Counted from the first letter of the stretch, positions 49,434 to 58,265 are shown. The stretch: DNA of 64,000 nucleotides from Nocardia mexicana NBRC 108244 (GCF_001613165.1 NZ_BDBV01000045.1:1-64000), one strand, 5' to 3'. Translations and numbers: made by a program. Notes: generated by a model from the sequence alone, not told the origin.

Positions 49434-49898
49434 TCAGCGCACCTTCAACCCCGGCCAGCCATAGCGAATCGGACCACCGGCGAGGCCCGCATGACGCGCG
49501 GGCGCGGGCTGCTCCGAGCCGGGGGCGTTCACCGATCCGGGGTTCTGTGCGGCGTGTTCGCGGCGCACGGCGTCCATATCCATCCACTGGATGGTCTGCA
49601 CGGCGTCTTCCAGTTCCGCGGCGGTCTGGAAGCCGAGTTTCGTGTAGACCAGCAGGCCCTCCCGGAAGCCCAGCAGCGTGGGCAGGCTGGTGATCTGCGC
49701 GGCCGCCGCGAGCGCCTGCTGCGCCTCGGTGTCGACCGTGCCGTGCAGGATCTCCGGATGCTGGTTCGACGACTCCTCGTAGATCGGCGCGAACCGGGTA
49801 CACCAGCCGCACCAATCCGCCCAGAAGTCCACCAGCACGATGGGACTGCGGGCCACGGCCTGGTCGAAGTTCTGCTGCGTCAACGCGTGCGTTGGCAT
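49434..49898 (-). CDS. Thioredoxin with CGWC active site
   Basis: 154 residues: a thioredoxin domain of ~105 residues (IVLVDFWADWCGWCTRFAPI, ITSLPTLLGFREGLLVYTKL with the cis-Pro) plus a ~45-residue polar tail. The active site is CGWC instead of the usual CGPC, which should alter its redox potential; in some members the change goes with oxidase-like activity. There is no signal peptide, so it is cytoplasmic. It is convergent with the MFS gene. Confidence 0.85.
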   Translation of the reverse strand: MPTHALTQQNFDQAVARSPIVLVDFWADWCGWCTRFAPIYEESSNQHPEILHGTVDTEAQQALAAAAQITSLPTLLGFREGLLVYTKLGFQTAAELEDAVQTIQWMDMDAVRREHAAQNPGSVNAPGSEQPAPARHAGLAGGPIRYGWPGLKVR

Positions 49899-49983
49899 GC
49901 GGTCCTCCCGGTGACGCTCGGATTCGCCGACATGTGCCCGGATTCTTCCATGCAGACCCGCGCCGAGTCATCTGCCCTGCGCA

Positions 49984-50823
49984 TTACTCGCGAAAGCGCA
50001 GCGGTGCGAGGTGTACGCCACCCTGGTCCCAGCCCGCGTGGGTGACCCACAGCCGCTCCCCGTCGTCCACGACCTCGGCGGCGTGCGCCCGGATATGGCC
50101 GGACTGGTCGGCGACCGAGAAGTGCAGCGGATCGTCGCCGCGGAAGACGTCGGTCCCGGTGTAGCGGGGGCGCGGGCCGATGAACAGGTACCAGGAACCG
50201 TTGTGCCGCAAGACGAAAGGCGATTCGGTCGGACCGGCGCCGGTACCCGTGCGGGGATCGGTGTAGGCGATGGCGCGGTCGCTCCAGCTCACCAGGTCCG
50301 TGCTGGTGCGGTAGGCGACCACGTGGTGACCGCCCTCCGGGTCGCTGGTCGCGCAGTAGTACATGACCCACCGGTCCTCCAGCCACAGCACCATCGGGTC
50401 CCGCGCGTCGTAGCCGTCGTGGAACAGCGGACCGTCCGGGTGCCGGGTCCAGGTCGTCAGATCGGTGGAGGTGGCCAGGTTCATGGCGGTGGCGGTGCGG
50501 TCGGATCCCCCGCCGTCGTAGAACATGTAGTACCGGTCCTCGGCGCGCAGGACGTACGGGGCCCACAGGTGGGTCTCGCCGTACTCGGGGTCGGCGGTCA
50601 GCGCGGGCGGCTGCTTCGTCCACGGGCCGTGCAGCAGATCGGCCGTGGCGTGGGCGAATTCGTTCTCGTCCCAGGGATCGGCCGGTTCGGCATGGGTGAT
50701 GCCGAACAGATGCCAGCGGCCGGACTCGTCACGAATCAGCGTGTGGTCGTTGATATACCAGGGTTGCGCCTCCCCCACGCTCGGGTCGTAGATGTGATGG
50801 AACCGGCCCGCACTCACTTGCAT
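49984..50823 (-). CDS. Five-bladed beta-propeller glycoside hydrolase-like protein (GH32/GH43 type)
   Basis: 279 residues from the ATG at 50823. QPWYINDHTLIRDESGRWHL has the N-terminal Asp of the propeller hydrolases, GYDARDPMVLWLEDRWVMYY the RDP motif of GH32-like enzymes, and GPTESPFVLRHNGSWYLF the glutamate region (ECP/EGP type). Repeated D-x-x-WxxH/LF blades confirm the fold. There is no signal peptide. Fructosyl or arabinosyl substrates are possible for this clan. The active-site assignment is by motif only. Confidence 0.7.
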   Translation of the reverse strand: MQVSAGRFHHIYDPSVGEAQPWYINDHTLIRDESGRWHLFGITHAEPADPWDENEFAHATADLLHGPWTKQPPALTADPEYGETHLWAPYVLRAEDRYYMFYDGGGSDRTATAMNLATSTDLTTWTRHPDGPLFHDGYDARDPMVLWLEDRWVMYYCATSDPEGGHHVVAYRTSTDLVSWSDRAIAYTDPRTGTGAGPTESPFVLRHNGSWYLFIGPRPRYTGTDVFRGDDPLHFSVADQSGHIRAHAAEVVDDGERLWVTHAGWDQGGVHLAPLRFRE

Positions 50824-50922
50824 ACCGTCAACCGTGCCGCCCCCGGCCGCCCGGCACACTCCGACACGCCGGGATATCCGAGGTTGCGAGGATATCCCCG
50901 CGAATCGGGGTACGCCGTCGAC

Positions 50923-51111
50923 ATGGGACGCCGCCTGGGAAAACATCCGAAGCGCACGCCGTTCTACGGAGTGCTCATGATGCTGACGGCCATGATCAGC
51001 GGGCTGTGGGTGCAGAACATCCCATCACTGCCGCTGCGCGTCGTTATCTATGTGGCGCTGTTCGTCCTCGCCGCGGCGGGGTTCTTGATGACCTTCCGCG
51101 ACTACTCGTAA
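50923..51111 (+). CDS. Small two-helix membrane protein
   Basis: 62 residues: a basic start (MGRRLGKHPKRTPF) then two hydrophobic helices (YGVLMMLTAMISGLWVQNI and LRVVIYVALFVLAAAGFLMT) ending in FRDYS. The hairpin layout with positive N-terminus is common among small conserved membrane proteins of actinobacteria. The function is unknown. It is divergent from the propeller gene, ~100 bp apart, and is followed by the longest copy of the dispersed repeat. Confidence 0.7.
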   Translation: MGRRLGKHPKRTPFYGVLMMLTAMISGLWVQNIPSLPLRVVIYVALFVLAAAGFLMTFRDYS

Positions 51112-51165
51112 GAACCTACCGCCGACGTGGTCCAAGGGCTCGCCACCACAACGAGCATCGGTATT

Positions 51166-51455
51166 CCCGGCATGCTTTCGGCCGGGATCCATCGACAGCG
51201 CGGGGTGGATTCCGGCCAAGAGCACGCCGGAAATACGAGGGTGCGCACGCTAGGGGTGCGGGGCTGCGCACGCCAAGGGAACGAGGCTGCATGCCCGGGT
51301 ATGAAGCTGCACGCTGGGTATGAGGTTGCACGCCGGGTGCGAGGCTGCACGCCGGGTGCGAGGCTGCACGCCGGGTGCGAGGCTGCACGCCGGGTGCGAG
51401 GCTGCACGCCGGGTGCGAGGCTGCACGCCGGGTGCGAGGCTGCACGCCGGGGTAC
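51166..51455. repeat. Dispersed palindromic repeat, copy f, with long tandem tail
   Basis: Arms at 51166-51191 (CCCGGCATGCTTTCGGCCGG then GATCCA) and 51206-51230 (TGGATTCCGGCCAAGAGCAC then GCCGG) form the head. The tail to 51455 is a run of about eight or more units of GAGGCTGCACGCCGGGTGC (19 bp), the right-hand ones nearly identical. It fills the convergent gap between the 62-residue gene and the phosphatase. No other feature was seen in this 358-bp gap. Confidence 0.9.
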
Positions 51456-51469
51456 GGGACTGTGGTGGG

Positions 51470-52246
51470 TCAGCTGGTGGTGAGCACGGCACGCAGCTGC
51501 GCAAGGTCTGTGGACGAAAGTCCTTGGGCGCGCAACCATTCCGCTGCTCCTCCGTGGTCGGCGTGCAGGTTGTGCAGGAAGCGCATCATGGTGTCGGCGT
51601 CGACGGCGAGGATGCCGGTGCCCGCCGATGGGAGGCCGTGGTACGAGGGGAGGGCGTCGAGCCGGTCCCGCACCCGCTGCATGCGTTCGTTGGTGAGTTC
51701 GTAATCGGCGGCGATGGTTTCGGCGGGCACACCCACGGCATCCAGGAGTACCGCGGCCAGCACACCCGTGCGGTCCTTGCCCGCGGCGCAGTGGAAGACC
51801 ACGGCGTGGCGGTCGGAGTCGGCCATCAGCCGCGCCGCCGCCACGAGTTCGCCCGCGCTGCCCGCCAGCAGCTGTCCGTACAGCTCCACCAGGTCCACCC
51901 GTGACTTGTCGGGCACCAGATCGCGTGCGGCCAAGGACGATTGCGGCGACTTGCGCACCGGCAGGTTCGCGACCCGCACCGGCGCAGCGGCCAGCGGTCC
52001 GTAGCCCTCGCGTTCCACCTCGTCGGGCAGCCGCAGGTCGATGAGGGTGCGCAGCCCGATCGGCCCCAGCAGCGCGGCCAGATCGGATTCGCTGGCGTGC
52101 TGCAGCGTGCTGGACCGGTAGGCGACGCCGAAACGCGTGGCGCCACCGCCGGTTACGGGCAGTCCACCCAGGTCCCGGACATTGTCGATGCCCTCGAAGT
52201 CCACCCATCGCCGCGCCGCCGCGGGGCGCCCGGTGTCAGTGCGCAC
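51470..52246 (-). CDS. Cytoplasmic PtpB-like tyrosine/serine phosphatase
   Basis: 258 residues from a GTG that overlaps the upstream PEP-utiliser gene by 11 bp, so the two are translationally coupled. VDFEGIDNVRDLGGLPVTGG, FGVAYRSSTL, LIDLRLPDEVEREG and the P-loop FHCAAGKDRTGVLAAVLLDA (C-x5-R) are the MptpB family pattern. There is no signal peptide, unlike the secreted paralogue at 38892-39818. Its coupling to a phosphohistidine enzyme suggests a shared function, possibly dephosphorylation linked to the PPDK-like protein; this is inference. Confidence 0.85.
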   Translation of the reverse strand: MRTDTGRPAAARRWVDFEGIDNVRDLGGLPVTGGGATRFGVAYRSSTLQHASESDLAALLGPIGLRTLIDLRLPDEVEREGYGPLAAAPVRVANLPVRKSPQSSLAARDLVPDKSRVDLVELYGQLLAGSAGELVAAARLMADSDRHAVVFHCAAGKDRTGVLAAVLLDAVGVPAETIAADYELTNERMQRVRDRLDALPSYHGLPSAGTGILAVDADTMMRFLHNLHADHGGAAEWLRAQGLSSTDLAQLRAVLTTS

Positions 52247-54377
52247 GACCGGCCGCCGCCTCCTCGGCCCGGCTCAGGCCGCACAGCCCGATCAGGTCCT
52301 CGTGCAGTTCGAACCACACCGTGTGATAGCTGTCCAGCACCGGACGCGCCACCCACGCGTGGTCTCCGGCGGCGATGCGTTCGACGGCGACCTCCAGCCG
52401 CTCCCCGTAGCGGTCGAGGCGCGGCGCGAGGGCGGCGAACCGCCGGGTCAGCGGGCGCACCCGCCGGTGCAGGTCGGTGAGCCGGTCCAGCACGGCCGCA
52501 TCGTATTCGGTGTCGCCGTGGTCGTTGACCGTGTCCGGGTCCTTCATCTGCCAGGCGGTGACGATCTCCTTCAACTCCGCGTTCACCACACAGAAGTCCT
52601 CGTAGGCCGCGGCGACGGCGGCGCGGTCGACGCCCGAACGCTCCTGTGCCAGTTGCCGTTCCAGCTCGCCGCGCCCCTCGGGCGTGAGCCGCACACCGGC
52701 GGGCGTGCTCGCGCACAGTCCGCGATCCACCAGATCCGCACAGCGGATCTCCAGTTCGGCCGCGGCGCAACCCAGGCTGGCGGCGGCGGTCTCCTCGCGC
52801 ACGCGACCCTTCACGCCGATCAACCTCAGCAGGTCCAGCTCGCTGACCTCGCGCGATTGCCGCTGCACCACAGTGGTTTCGGCATCCGTACCGTCGAGCC
52901 GGTCGGCCAGCCGCTCCGGATCGACGCCCGCCCACCGCGCCAGCTGCCGCACATCGCCGAGGGTCGCGGGGTCGACGGCCTTCCCCGCGACCTCCCCCGC
53001 CCACACCACACCGGCACCGCCGTCGACGGTGACCGTCCGGCCCACCAGGGCCGCAACCACTCCGGCGCCGCAGCCGACCACGCACGGACGCCCGAGCTCA
53101 CGGCTCACCAGCGCCGCATGCGAGGTCGCGCCCCCGAGTTCGGTGACGACGGCGCGCGCGGCGATCATCCCGTGCAGGTCGTCGGGGCTGGTGGTGGGCC
53201 GGGCCAGGATCACGTCCTCGCCCGCCTGCGCGCGGGCCTCCGCCTCCGCCGGATCGGTCATCACGATTCCGGAAGCCAGTCCGGGACAGGCGGATTCGCC
53301 GCGCGCCAGGGCCGGGCCGTCGTGGTCGACCGAGGACGGGCGCAGCACCGCGCGAACCTGGTCCGCGGTGATGCGGGCCAGGGCCTGCCGCGGTTCGAGC
53401 AGCCCCTCTCCGGCCATCGCGACCGCGGCCCGCAGCGCCGCGCGCGGCGACCGCTTCGCCGGACGCGATTGCAGCAGCCACAGCGTGCCCGATTGCACGG
53501 TGAACTCGATGTCCTGGATATCGCGGCCGTCGCGTTCCAGCAGATCGGCCGCCGCGAGCAGCCGCCGGTGCGCCTCGGGCTGGCTATCGCCGAGTTCGGC
53601 CAGCGGCCGCGGCGTGACGCGGCCCGACACCACGTCCTCACCCTGCCCGCCGACCAGCCATTCGCCGTAGGCCGGGCCGTCGCCGGTATTGGGGTTGCGG
53701 CTGAACAGGACCCCGGTGCCCGAGCGGTCGTCCAGATTTCCGAACACCATGGCCTGCACCGTGACCGCGGTGCCGAGGGTGTCCGGGATATCGCGATTGG
53801 CCCGATAGGTCCGGGCCCGCTGGGAATCCCACGACCGGAACACCGCAATGATCGCCGCACGCAGTTGCTGCCAAGGATCGTGCGGTACCGCGCCGTTCGG
53901 GTCGCCGAGTACGGTCTCGCGATACTGCGCCAGGAACCGCTCGTGGGTGTCGTCGGCGTAGGCGGGATTTCGAGTCTCCACCGCCAGCGCCTGCGCGACA
54001 TCGGTATTGATGCCGAGGTTCAGGACGGTATCCATCATGCCCGGCATGCTGACCGCCGCCCCCGAACGCACCGAGACCAGCAGCGGTTTGCGCACCGAGC
54101 CGAAGGTGCGCCCGGTGCCGTGCTCGAGCTCCGCGATGCCGTTGCCGATCGCGCGCCAGAGCGCATCCGCGATCTCCCCGCGCTCGGTGAATTCGGCCCA
54201 CGCGTCCGTGGTCAGCACGAATGCGGGCGGCACGGGCAGCCCGAGGCCGCGCATGTGATTGATGCTCCAGGCCTTGCCGCCGATGTGCTCGCGCGGCAGC
54301 GCACACGTGCCGTCGAGCCCGACGACGGTCCCGGCCGCGCTGTCGCGTCGGTGGGCAAGCTCCGCTCCTGCGGTCAT
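52236..54377 (-). CDS. Pyruvate phosphate dikinase-like PEP-utilising enzyme
   Basis: 713 residues from the ATG at 54377, which follows AAGGAG. The N-terminal ATP-grasp region is evident: LPREHIGGKAWSINHMRGLG, VSVRSGAAVSMPGMMDTVLN and SGTGVLFSRNPNTGDG, all PPDK-like. The swivel domain carries AVVTELGGATSHAALVSREL with the phosphorylated His. The C-terminal PEP/pyruvate TIM barrel of full PPDK is missing; ~250 residues of helical sequence follow instead. As I recall, Rv1127c is a similarly short PPDK-like protein. It may transfer phosphate to an unknown acceptor. The phosphatase gene overlaps its 3' end. Confidence 0.8.
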   Translation of the reverse strand: MTAGAELAHRRDSAAGTVVGLDGTCALPREHIGGKAWSINHMRGLGLPVPPAFVLTTDAWAEFTERGEIADALWRAIGNGIAELEHGTGRTFGSVRKPLLVSVRSGAAVSMPGMMDTVLNLGINTDVAQALAVETRNPAYADDTHERFLAQYRETVLGDPNGAVPHDPWQQLRAAIIAVFRSWDSQRARTYRANRDIPDTLGTAVTVQAMVFGNLDDRSGTGVLFSRNPNTGDGPAYGEWLVGGQGEDVVSGRVTPRPLAELGDSQPEAHRRLLAAADLLERDGRDIQDIEFTVQSGTLWLLQSRPAKRSPRAALRAAVAMAGEGLLEPRQALARITADQVRAVLRPSSVDHDGPALARGESACPGLASGIVMTDPAEAEARAQAGEDVILARPTTSPDDLHGMIAARAVVTELGGATSHAALVSRELGRPCVVGCGAGVVAALVGRTVTVDGGAGVVWAGEVAGKAVDPATLGDVRQLARWAGVDPERLADRLDGTDAETTVVQRQSREVSELDLLRLIGVKGRVREETAAASLGCAAAELEIRCADLVDRGLCASTPAGVRLTPEGRGELERQLAQERSGVDRAAVAAAYEDFCVVNAELKEIVTAWQMKDPDTVNDHGDTEYDAAVLDRLTDLHRRVRPLTRRFAALAPRLDRYGERLEVAVERIAAGDHAWVARPVLDSYHTVWFELHEDLIGLCGLSRAEEAAAGRAH

Positions 54378-54625
54378 ATCACTCCTTCGTCGTCGTGGAA
54401 TCATGGGTTCGCCCAGCGCATCCTTCGGCTGTCAGGCGCCCGCGACGCCGGTCGTAGGACGAGAGTGCCGCGCGATCGCCCGCGGCCAGTACCGAAGGTC
54501 CCGCTCAGCAGGATGGGCGGACCCCCTACCGGTCGGCGAAATCCACCCGATCGACGGCCCACCGGCGCCCCGCGCGGCTATGCTCGGGCCGGGTCGGGAG
54601 ACACGACCGCAGAGGAGCGACGACC
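54378..54625. other. Gap of ~250 bp upstream of the PPDK-like gene
   Basis: A divergent region between the PPDK-like gene and a small secreted protein. It should hold both promoters, but no confident box or operator was recognised. AGAGGAG at about 54612-54618 is the binding site for the secreted-protein gene. Confidence 0.4.
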
Positions 54626-54940
54626 ATGCGGCGAACGATCAACCGAATTCTGCTGGGCCTCTGTGCCGCCGGACTGGCGAGCGTGGCATTCGCCGGACCC
54701 GCTGCCGCGTATCCGGTCGGGCCGTGGGGCGTGGAGGGGCCCTGTAAGGGCCGGGAGCCGAACCAATGTCCGTTCAGCCACTCGGAAGACGGCCTGACCT
54801 GGTCCTATCGCGGCGTCAGCTGGAACTACGACAAGTACGGCGACTTCGTGTGCAGCTCGGACCAGTTCTGGTGCGGGCCGCTGATGGTGGTGGTCCGCGC
54901 ACTGCCACCGACACCGTTCGGAGCGTGGCTGCCCGGCTGA
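54626..54940 (+). CDS. Small secreted four-cysteine protein
   Basis: 104 residues with a clear signal peptide (RILLGLCAAGLASVAFAGPA, cleavage near AAAYPV). The mature ~75 residues hold four cysteines (GPCKG, NQCPF, FVCSS, FWCGP), probably two disulfides, and many aromatic residues (LTWSYRGVSWNYDKYGDF). The family is not recognised. A hairpin follows the stop directly. An exported binding or signalling role is possible, but nothing indicates which. Confidence 0.75.
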   Translation: MRRTINRILLGLCAAGLASVAFAGPAAAYPVGPWGVEGPCKGREPNQCPFSHSEDGLTWSYRGVSWNYDKYGDFVCSSDQFWCGPLMVVVRALPPTPFGAWLPG

Positions 54941-54964
54941 GTCCCGGATCCCGCTGGCCGGGAC
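54941..54964 (+). terminator. Hairpin after the secreted-protein gene
   Basis: GTCCCGG (54941-54947) and CCGGGAC (54958-54964) are perfect 7-bp arms around a 10-nt loop, beginning at the base after the stop codon. Confidence 0.6.
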
Positions 54965-55016
54965 TCGCCGTGTGAATGGCGCGGTGCCCGGCCCGGCGTG
55001 CGGCAGCATGGGGTTC

Positions 55017-56690
55017 ATGGACCGGCCGGAAGCGGTATCGACCGGCGGTGATGGGCCACCGGCCGACGCGCGGACGATTCCGGGACTACTCGCGGACCGG
55101 GCGCGGCGATATTCGTCGGCGGTGGCCATTTCCGGGCCGGACGGCCGGATGACCTACGCCGAATTGCACCGGGCGGCAATCGATGTCACCCGCGCGGCCA
55201 TGGCCGTCGGCCTACGCCCCGGCGATCGAGCGGCGATCTGGGCGCCCAACAGCGCGCGGTGGATCGTGACGGCGCTCGGGTTGCTGGGCGCGGGGGCCGT
55301 GCTGGTGCCGGTCGGTACCCGGCTACGCGGGCCGGAGGCGGCCGAGATCCTGGCGCGGACCAGGTGCCGGGCGTTGTTCACGGTGCGCGGATTTCTGGGC
55401 ATCGACTATCTGCGGATGCTTGACGAAACTGGTTGTGAATTACGCGATCTCGAGACTTGCGTGCTTTTCTCCGACAGCACCGGCGACTCGCCGACACCGG
55501 TCGATGGCGGCCGATCACCAGCGGTGCCCAGAGGCACCTTCTTGGTCTCGTGGTCGGAGTTCATCGAGAATGGTTGTGGCACAGCGCTGGACGATGCCGA
55601 GGGTCGCGCTTCGTCCGTGGCACCCGAGGCGATCAGCGACATCCTGTTCACCTCCGGCACCACCGGGGCGCCGAAGGGCGTGCTGGCCACCCACCAGCAG
55701 ACCCTCGCCGTGTTCCACCGGTGGGCGACGGTGGTCACCCTGCGCCATGGCGACCGGTATCTGCTGGTCAACCCGTTCTCACACACCTTCGGCTACAAGG
55801 CCGGAATCATCGCCTGCCTGCTGCGCGCGGCGACGATGGTGCCCGTAGACCGCTTCGATCCCCGTCGGTTCGGGCACACGATCGAGCGCGAGCGAATTAC
55901 CGTCCTGGCGGGCCCGCCAACGCTTTTCGGTGATCTGCTCGAGTCCGGGCAGCGATGGCCGACGGTGCGGCTGGCCGGGACGGGCGGGGCCGCGATCCCG
56001 GTCTCACTGGTCGAGCGCATGCGCCGCGACCTGGGAATCCCGCAGGTGTTCACGGCGTACGGCCTCACGGAATCGGTCGGCGTGGTGGCTGTCTGCCCGC
56101 CGGACGCACCCGCCGAGCTGGTCGCCACCACGGTGGGAAAACGGCTGCCGGACTCGGAGATTCGCATAGTGGGACCGGACGGCGAGCCGATGCCGCCGGG
56201 CACACCGGGCGAGATCGTCGTCCGCGGCCCCAACGTGATGCACGGCTACCTCGACGATCCCGACGCCACCGCGGACGCGATCGACGCCGCGGGCTGGTTG
56301 CACACCGGCGATATCGGCGTCCTGGACGGCGACGGCTACCTGAGCATCACCGACCGCCTGAAGGACATGTTCATCGTCGGCGGGTTCAACGCCTACCCGG
56401 CCGAGATCGAGCGAATCCTGCTGCGGCATCCCGATATTCGCGATGCCGCCGTGGTCGGAGTCCCCGATCCCCGGCTCGGTGAGGTAGGTGTCGCGTTCCT
56501 CGTGCCCGCCGATCCCGCCCGCGTCGACGCGTCCGCGATTCTCGATTGGGCTCGCACCCGATTGGCCGGATACAAGGTCCCGCGCGGGGTCCGCTTCGTC
56601 GACGCCCTCCCCCGCAATACCGGAGGAAAGGTCCGCAAGAACGAATTACGTTCCCTGCTGGCGGATTCCGAGCGTCCGGCCGATTGCTGA
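55017..56690 (+). CDS. Acyl-CoA synthetase, FadD3-like
   Basis: 557 residues from the ATG at 55017. SDILFTSGTTGAPKGVLATH is the AMP-binding P-loop, then FTAYGLTESVGVV, HTGDIGVLDGDGYLSITDRL and the catalytic-lysine region PRNTGGKVRKNE. LLVNPFSHTFGYKAGIIACL is especially like FadD3, which activates the propanoate side of HIP, the product left after steroid rings A and B are removed. With the HsaD-like hydrolase and a KstD-like enzyme in the window, a steroid ring C/D role is plausible. Related ligases use other acids, so the assignment is moderate. Confidence 0.8.
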   Translation: MDRPEAVSTGGDGPPADARTIPGLLADRARRYSSAVAISGPDGRMTYAELHRAAIDVTRAAMAVGLRPGDRAAIWAPNSARWIVTALGLLGAGAVLVPVGTRLRGPEAAEILARTRCRALFTVRGFLGIDYLRMLDETGCELRDLETCVLFSDSTGDSPTPVDGGRSPAVPRGTFLVSWSEFIENGCGTALDDAEGRASSVAPEAISDILFTSGTTGAPKGVLATHQQTLAVFHRWATVVTLRHGDRYLLVNPFSHTFGYKAGIIACLLRAATMVPVDRFDPRRFGHTIERERITVLAGPPTLFGDLLESGQRWPTVRLAGTGGAAIPVSLVERMRRDLGIPQVFTAYGLTESVGVVAVCPPDAPAELVATTVGKRLPDSEIRIVGPDGEPMPPGTPGEIVVRGPNVMHGYLDDPDATADAIDAAGWLHTGDIGVLDGDGYLSITDRLKDMFIVGGFNAYPAEIERILLRHPDIRDAAVVGVPDPRLGEVGVAFLVPADPARVDASAILDWARTRLAGYKVPRGVRFVDALPRNTGGKVRKNELRSLLADSERPADC

Positions 56691-56699
56691 CGGCCGCCC

Positions 56700-57035
56700 C
56701 TAGCCCTCCGGGTAGAAGACGAACAGTGTGCAGCCGGTCGTGGTCGCGGGCACGTGCCAGGACCCGGCCGGAGCGTGCAGGAACGTCCCCGGCGGGTAGT
56801 CGCGGGCGCCGTCGTTGAAGGTGCCCGCGACCACGTAGACCTCCTCGGGACCGGGCTCGTGGACGTCGCGGTCCGGCCACGACGTGCCCGGGTCCATCTC
56901 CAGCACATTGGCGTGCGCTCCGGAGGCGCCCTGCCACAGCGGACGGACCCGAATCCCCGGGAAGATCTCGCGGACAGGGGCGTCGGTGACGGCGACGGAG
57001 GTGTAGCCCTCCTGGTCGAGAATCTCGGATTGCAT
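56700..57035 (-). CDS. Cupin-domain protein (ChrR-type)
   Basis: 111 residues from the ATG at 57035. VHEPGPEEVYVVAGTF supplies the first cupin motif and YPPGTFLHAPAGSWHVPATT the second, giving a single small beta-barrel with metal-ligand histidines and glutamates, like ChrR cupin or oxygenase-associated cupins. The role is unknown. It is divergent from a GlxA-type regulator with ~70 bp between starts, which may control it. Confidence 0.8.
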   Translation of the reverse strand: MQSEILDQEGYTSVAVTDAPVREIFPGIRVRPLWQGASGAHANVLEMDPGTSWPDRDVHEPGPEEVYVVAGTFNDGARDYPPGTFLHAPAGSWHVPATTTGCTLFVFYPEG

Positions 57036-57106
57036 AGCTGTCACAGTGCCGCACGCCACGACACCCGAACAGTGTCAGGAAAGACGTCATGGGGTACTTT
57101 TCTGCC

Positions 57107-58042
57107 ATGCATCGTGTAGTCGCCCTGGTGCGGCCGGTGCAGTCGACGTTCGAACTCGGCTGTGCCGTCGAGGTCTTCGGCACCGAGCGGGCCGGGGTGC
57201 CGCAGCACTACGAATTCGAGGTATGCACCGAGACGCCCGGCTTGGTACCGACATCGGCGGGGTACTCGATCTCGGTGCCGAAGGGCCTGTCGGCGCTCGC
57301 CTCCGCCGACACCGTACTGATCCCCGGCTGGACCCCGGCGGAGACACCGCTGCCGCCCCGCGTGCACCGCGCGCTGGTGCGGGCGCACGCCCGCGGGGCG
57401 CGCCTGGTCACCATCTGCTCCGGCGTGTTCGCGCTGGCCCGCACGGGGCTACTGGACGGCCGCTCCGCCACCACACACTGGGCCCGAGCCGCACAGCTGC
57501 AGCGCGAGTTCCCCCGAGTGCGCGTGGAGCCGGACCGGCTCTACGTGGACCACGGCGACGTCGCCACGAGCGCCGGCGCGGGCGCGGGGATCGACCTGTG
57601 CCTGCACCTCGTCCGGGAGGACCACGGCGCCGCCCATGCCGCGCTCCTCGCGCGGCACATGGTGCTGCCGCCGCACCGCGAGGGCGGCCAGGTCCAATAC
57701 GCCACGCCCGTACCGCCCTCGGACGCGCTGGGCGGACTCCTCGACTGGGCCGGGGCACGCCTGGGAACACCGCTGTCGGTGGACGACCTGGCCGCGCACC
57801 TCAACGTCTCGTCCCGCACCCTCGCCCGGCGCTTCGCCGATCAGCTCGGCACCAGTCCGGGCGCCTGGCTGCTATCGCGCCGCGTCGCCGAGGCCCGCAC
57901 GCTCCTGGAACAGACGGACCTGCCGGTCGACGCGATCGCCACCCGGGTCGGCCTCGCCTCGGCGGTCAATCTGCGGCGCCGCTTCCGCGCCCAGGTCGGC
58001 ACGACCCCGGGCGCGTACCGGCGGGCCTTCCGGACCGCATAA
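57107..58042 (+). CDS. GlxA family (DJ-1/PfpI plus AraC HTH) transcriptional regulator
   Basis: 311 residues from the ATG at 57107; an upstream ATG at 57089 gives a 6-residue extension. RLVTICSGVFALARTGLLDG is the nucleophile-elbow region of the DJ-1/PfpI domain; the C-terminus carries the AraC HTH pair (LSVDDLAAHLNVSSRTLARR, VDAIATRVGLASAVNLRRRF). It resembles the regulator at 46917-47909. The divergent cupin gene is its likely target. Confidence 0.85.
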   Translation: MHRVVALVRPVQSTFELGCAVEVFGTERAGVPQHYEFEVCTETPGLVPTSAGYSISVPKGLSALASADTVLIPGWTPAETPLPPRVHRALVRAHARGARLVTICSGVFALARTGLLDGRSATTHWARAAQLQREFPRVRVEPDRLYVDHGDVATSAGAGAGIDLCLHLVREDHGAAHAALLARHMVLPPHREGGQVQYATPVPPSDALGGLLDWAGARLGTPLSVDDLAAHLNVSSRTLARRFADQLGTSPGAWLLSRRVAEARTLLEQTDLPVDAIATRVGLASAVNLRRRFRAQVGTTPGAYRRAFRTA

Positions 58043-58265
58043 CGAAACCGTCCCGCCCGACACTGCCCCGGCGCCTTCGCCGCGTGCCCGGTTTCAGCCA
58101 AATTTCCGATCCGCGTACGTGTTCCGGAGAAATAATCGAAGGCCGGGCACCCCCGGGAATATCCGGTGGCATGGCCCACCCGGCGGTACCGTGGCCTCAG
58201 TGCCGGATGTTTCGTCGACGCCCGTAACGGCATACGTGCCATACCGTCCGAGAGGGAGTGCCGCC

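Noticed and set aside
51231..51455. CRISPR array
   Set aside because: The units are contiguous or nearly so, with no unique spacers and no cas genes.
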